DNA of 64,000 nucleotides from contig NC_088680.1 in NCBI RefSeq assembly GCF_950023065.1, forward strand, positions 40,970,559 through 41,034,558. Reading direction: 5' to 3'. The position numbers and the translations under genes are program-made. The notes below the pieces were generated by a model. That model was not told the origin of the DNA, searched no databases, and saw only the letters and a program-made list of their open reading frames with translations. This document shows positions 61,181 through 64,000 of this stretch, in pieces (within the stretch, counting starts at the first letter, position 1; each line of letters begins with the position of its first letter). This DNA comes from Planococcus citri. Its lineage: Eukaryota; Arthropoda; Insecta; Hemiptera; Pseudococcidae.

Positions 61181-61555
61181 TCAAGTACTTACGAGTCGTA
61201 ATTTTACTACAGAAGTGACATGTCTTTTTTCGTCCTTAGTTTGAGAAGTCGTATTTTTTCCTGTTATAACTTTTATATCGAGTAATATACCTAATGCTAT
61301 TTTCGTGAAGATATAAGTACATACTAGGTCTATACCTATCAAGATGTCGTGATTTATATTATCGTTAATTTGACAAATTTTCGAACTAGGTAAAATGAGT
61401 TGAAAACAATTCGCGAGTTGATGAGTTTTATTTGTTTGTGAATTTCCGATATTAACCAGTTCGTGGATCCTCATAATGAAGGTGTTGAATATCGGTATCG
61501 AGCTGTTGTTTTTTGATATACTCAAGGATGAGTTAGACTTCCCCGTTGTATACAA
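61181..61555 (-). pseudogene. Possible relic of a retroelement aspartic protease
   Basis: A 124-codon open frame contains LANCFQLILPSS and then NHDILIGIDLV, which resembles the DILIG-D motif near the end of retroelement proteases. The catalytic D-T/S-G triad and any neighbouring gag or reverse transcriptase are absent. This is weak evidence; the frame may be chance. Confidence 0.2.
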
Positions 61556-64000
61556 CTCACGTAAGTTTTCTCCTAAATTTCGATTATTTGATGAATTAAT
61601 TTGAAATAGTTGATGTGTGAACTTCCGAATTTAGTCATGATAATGATGATCGTATGTACCTACTTTGATCCCATTTTTATCCAGATTTTTTTTTCTTCTA
61701 TTTTTCCAGTTACGAATTCGTGAATTTTATGATCTCTATCAAAATTAGATATTTTCACAGTTGTTTTGCATCTGGGCTTTTTGCCTTACGAAATCATCCT
61801 TTTTGTTTTGGTGTAGATATTTTTTGATAATTTAAGGTTGACTTTATCCTATCTTCCTTACCTATATTTACCCACGAAATATTTCCCTTCCTATCTGATT
61901 TTCTTTTATCTATGTATTTTACTCGCAGTTACATAATTCCCTAGAAAAACTGTCACTCAGCCTATCATTAGTATAATTTCAACAATTAACATTTTTTGCC
62001 CTTTTTGAGAAGTTTCACTGAAAATTTACTATTGACAAAAGTTCAACTTTAAAACATCTTGGGGAATTCATTTCAAATTTTTATTTCTCATAAAGTACTA
62101 ATTATTGCAACCTTTTTTGTTTCTTTCCAAGACTTTCGCCAGAATCCATGCTCAGAACCTCTGAATTATGCGAAATGAATATGTACCTGCTCCTTCAATC
62201 TTTCAGATGACGAATCGCGAATATCGAGTGCATGATCCCCCCCCCCACTTCATTCGGTATACTGTACATGGGCAAACTTTTATACTAATTTGGAAATATT
62301 CAATTCTGACCGTTGACCACTTGTAATTTGGATCTACGAAAATTCATTCAAAATACAGGTGTTCAAATTGAGCTTTCCCGTGTAGTATTTGATTAAAATT
62401 CATTCCCATGTTCCTGCTCCATCTACATCATGTTACTAAGTACATACATATGATGCACTTCATTATAATACGCGTGTTTGATTAATTAATATGTTCGTAT
62501 CGTGTGGCTAGTGGCTGATGGGGTTGGCATTAAATCATTTCCCAATATTACATCTTTCGTATCAATGGATTATATTTGAATAAAAAATTCGTTATTCGAA
62601 TATCACACGTGATGACTGATGAGATACCTACGTATTCACTTACTATGTAATGTGGTTATCCCTCTGTTTGCTCTTTCTCCCCTTTCCTGCGCCCTCGATA
62701 CATATTTTTATCGCGATTTTTCAAAATACGGTACGACGTGGTGTGTGGAATCTGACCCAGCTCTCATTTAAATTCATCGATGGGTTTTCTATAAATTATC
62801 GAATCGTCGACACGGTGGAAGGTTCAACGACCATATTCGCAAGCCCCGAGAAGCTGTATCTACATATATAGGTACCTCTCTCTCGCACATTGTTACACGT
62901 GAACAAACCCGCCATCGCGTTAATTAATTAATGTGCGTGAAATTTCGCCTAATTAATTTATCGCCCCGGTGTAAAGCCTTTGGATTTCTCGTAGAGTGTT
63001 TTCGCGGTTTACACGTAGGCGTGAATACGCGTAAAATTGCCTTTTAAAGCCACCACAACCATCTATCGGTTGATAGTTGGAGGAAAAGAACGCCTTTACT
63101 ACCTGCGGGAAATTTTACTTACGAGCTTTTTTCAGCAGAGAGACGAGGTTCAGTTGCAGGGAGGATGCGAAAAAAGACGCCAAGTTGTGTTCGAGGAAGA
63201 CGCTTAGCGTGTAGTACATTTGCGTTTACGATGATGCGAAGTTTATGAGAGAAGTTGAGTAGGTTTTTTTTTCTTCTTCGGTGTGTATCTTTTACAGGAA
63301 GATGACGACGACGACGATGACGACGACGACGATGACGACGAGAGTCTTATAATGTGCTCAAATTGTTCCTTTTCGCTACCTTTAATGTATAGTTGAAATT
63401 TTAGGGCTGCGAAATGCGGCGAATGTAAATATAGTTTGGCGTTGAAAAAGTGTACTTGGGTACAACTTGGATGTATAATTTTTGCGAAAAAGAAGGCAGA
63501 TGCGGTGTTGTGAAATTCGTTTTATCTCGTGATAGAAAGAATTTAGTCTGCGAATAAGCGTATTTTGCGTAGCGGTCGCGATTCGTACGATTAAAATACG
63601 AGTATGTGAAATATTTTATGTTTACGAAAATATTTTTCGATTAGTTAAACCTTGGTTAAAGTTTGTAAAGTGACTTGCAAAGGAATATACATGGCTATAT
63701 TTGTTTTTTCTATCAACGAAACGAAGCAAGAAATGAATCATTTAATCATACAAGTGGTATACACATGAAAGAAAAATATACTCTTGATATATATATTTTT
63801 TGTGAACAGAAAGGGCTTGGTGGAGAAGTTTCGTATGTAGGGATGGGTGAGGCTCACAGTGAATTCCCAAAATTTGATTTTTTTTTTGAATAACAATATC
63901 AGTGTCCAATATTGCAAGTTCAAATTTTTTATTGTTTTTTGAATCTGGCACGAAAGCGAGTGTTGTTGTGCTGGTGAGCCTAGGTTCGTACAAGTAGTTC
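61556..64000. other. Intergenic to window end, no gene recognised
   Basis: AT-rich with a more CG-containing stretch at about 62880..63600. No exon is supported. Confidence 0.4.
63298..63342. repeat. GAC/GAT trinucleotide microsatellite
   Basis: About 14 consecutive GAC/GAT triplets after a TTTTACAG. It could encode poly-Asp if exonic, but no partner exon is visible. Confidence 0.75.

Noticed and set aside
63298..63400. Asp-rich exon after TTTTACAG
   Set aside because: It is explained by a GAC/GAT microsatellite, with no partner exon.

Overview
This is a gene-poor, AT-rich animal nuclear window. Genes are split by GT-AG introns, with long introns and intergenic space packed with small DNA transposons. 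The abundance of GTAGGTA and TACGAGTA words, the gene content and the repeat style suggest an insect, plausibly a sternorrhynchan hemipteran (scale insect, mealybug or aphid). That placement is an inference; no marker here proves it. There is no sign of bacterial operons, CRISPR arrays or rRNA, and I saw no convincing tRNA.

Genes. (1) At the left edge on the + strand lie the last three coding exons of a divergent beta-tubulin (28..1303), with a shortened M-loop and an unusual tail. (2) On the - strand a 651-residue single-pass membrane protein of unknown function spans 10735..26687. One 1.8 kb exon is followed by two tiny exons that complete a conserved-looking Cys-containing C-terminus. Its introns of 7.8 and 6.2 kb hold most of the transposons described. 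(3) On the - strand eight exons (37593..45797) join without a frame break into a 711-residue secreted coiled-coil protein ending in a fibrinogen C-terminal (FReD) domain. (4) On the - strand at about 55699..56443, four exon-like blocks join in frame into the end of an unrecognised acidic protein; this is less certain.

Repeats. One family with CAGGGTGT termini has 5-bp target duplications in two copies and short direct 'word-AAAAGTC-word' repeats inside each end. One copy is nested with a Helentron-like element and a hAT element; another sits inside, and also carries, a diverged satellite built on a TTTCGCCCTCGCTTCGCT motif. Other items are a Helentron-like family (five 3' ends, all on the + strand), several foldback elements (7992..8320, 12777..13019, 39108..39720, 51627..52388), a mariner-type MITE (60834..61044), a TIR element with CGACA subterminal repeats (6963..7838), and a cluster of short hairpins around 54.9-55.9 kb.

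The genes have no evident functional link to each other. The most interesting protein-level signal is the altered M-loop of the tubulin. The most interesting DNA-level signals are the CAGGGTGT family architecture, the nearly perfect 144-bp palindrome and the hairpin cluster.
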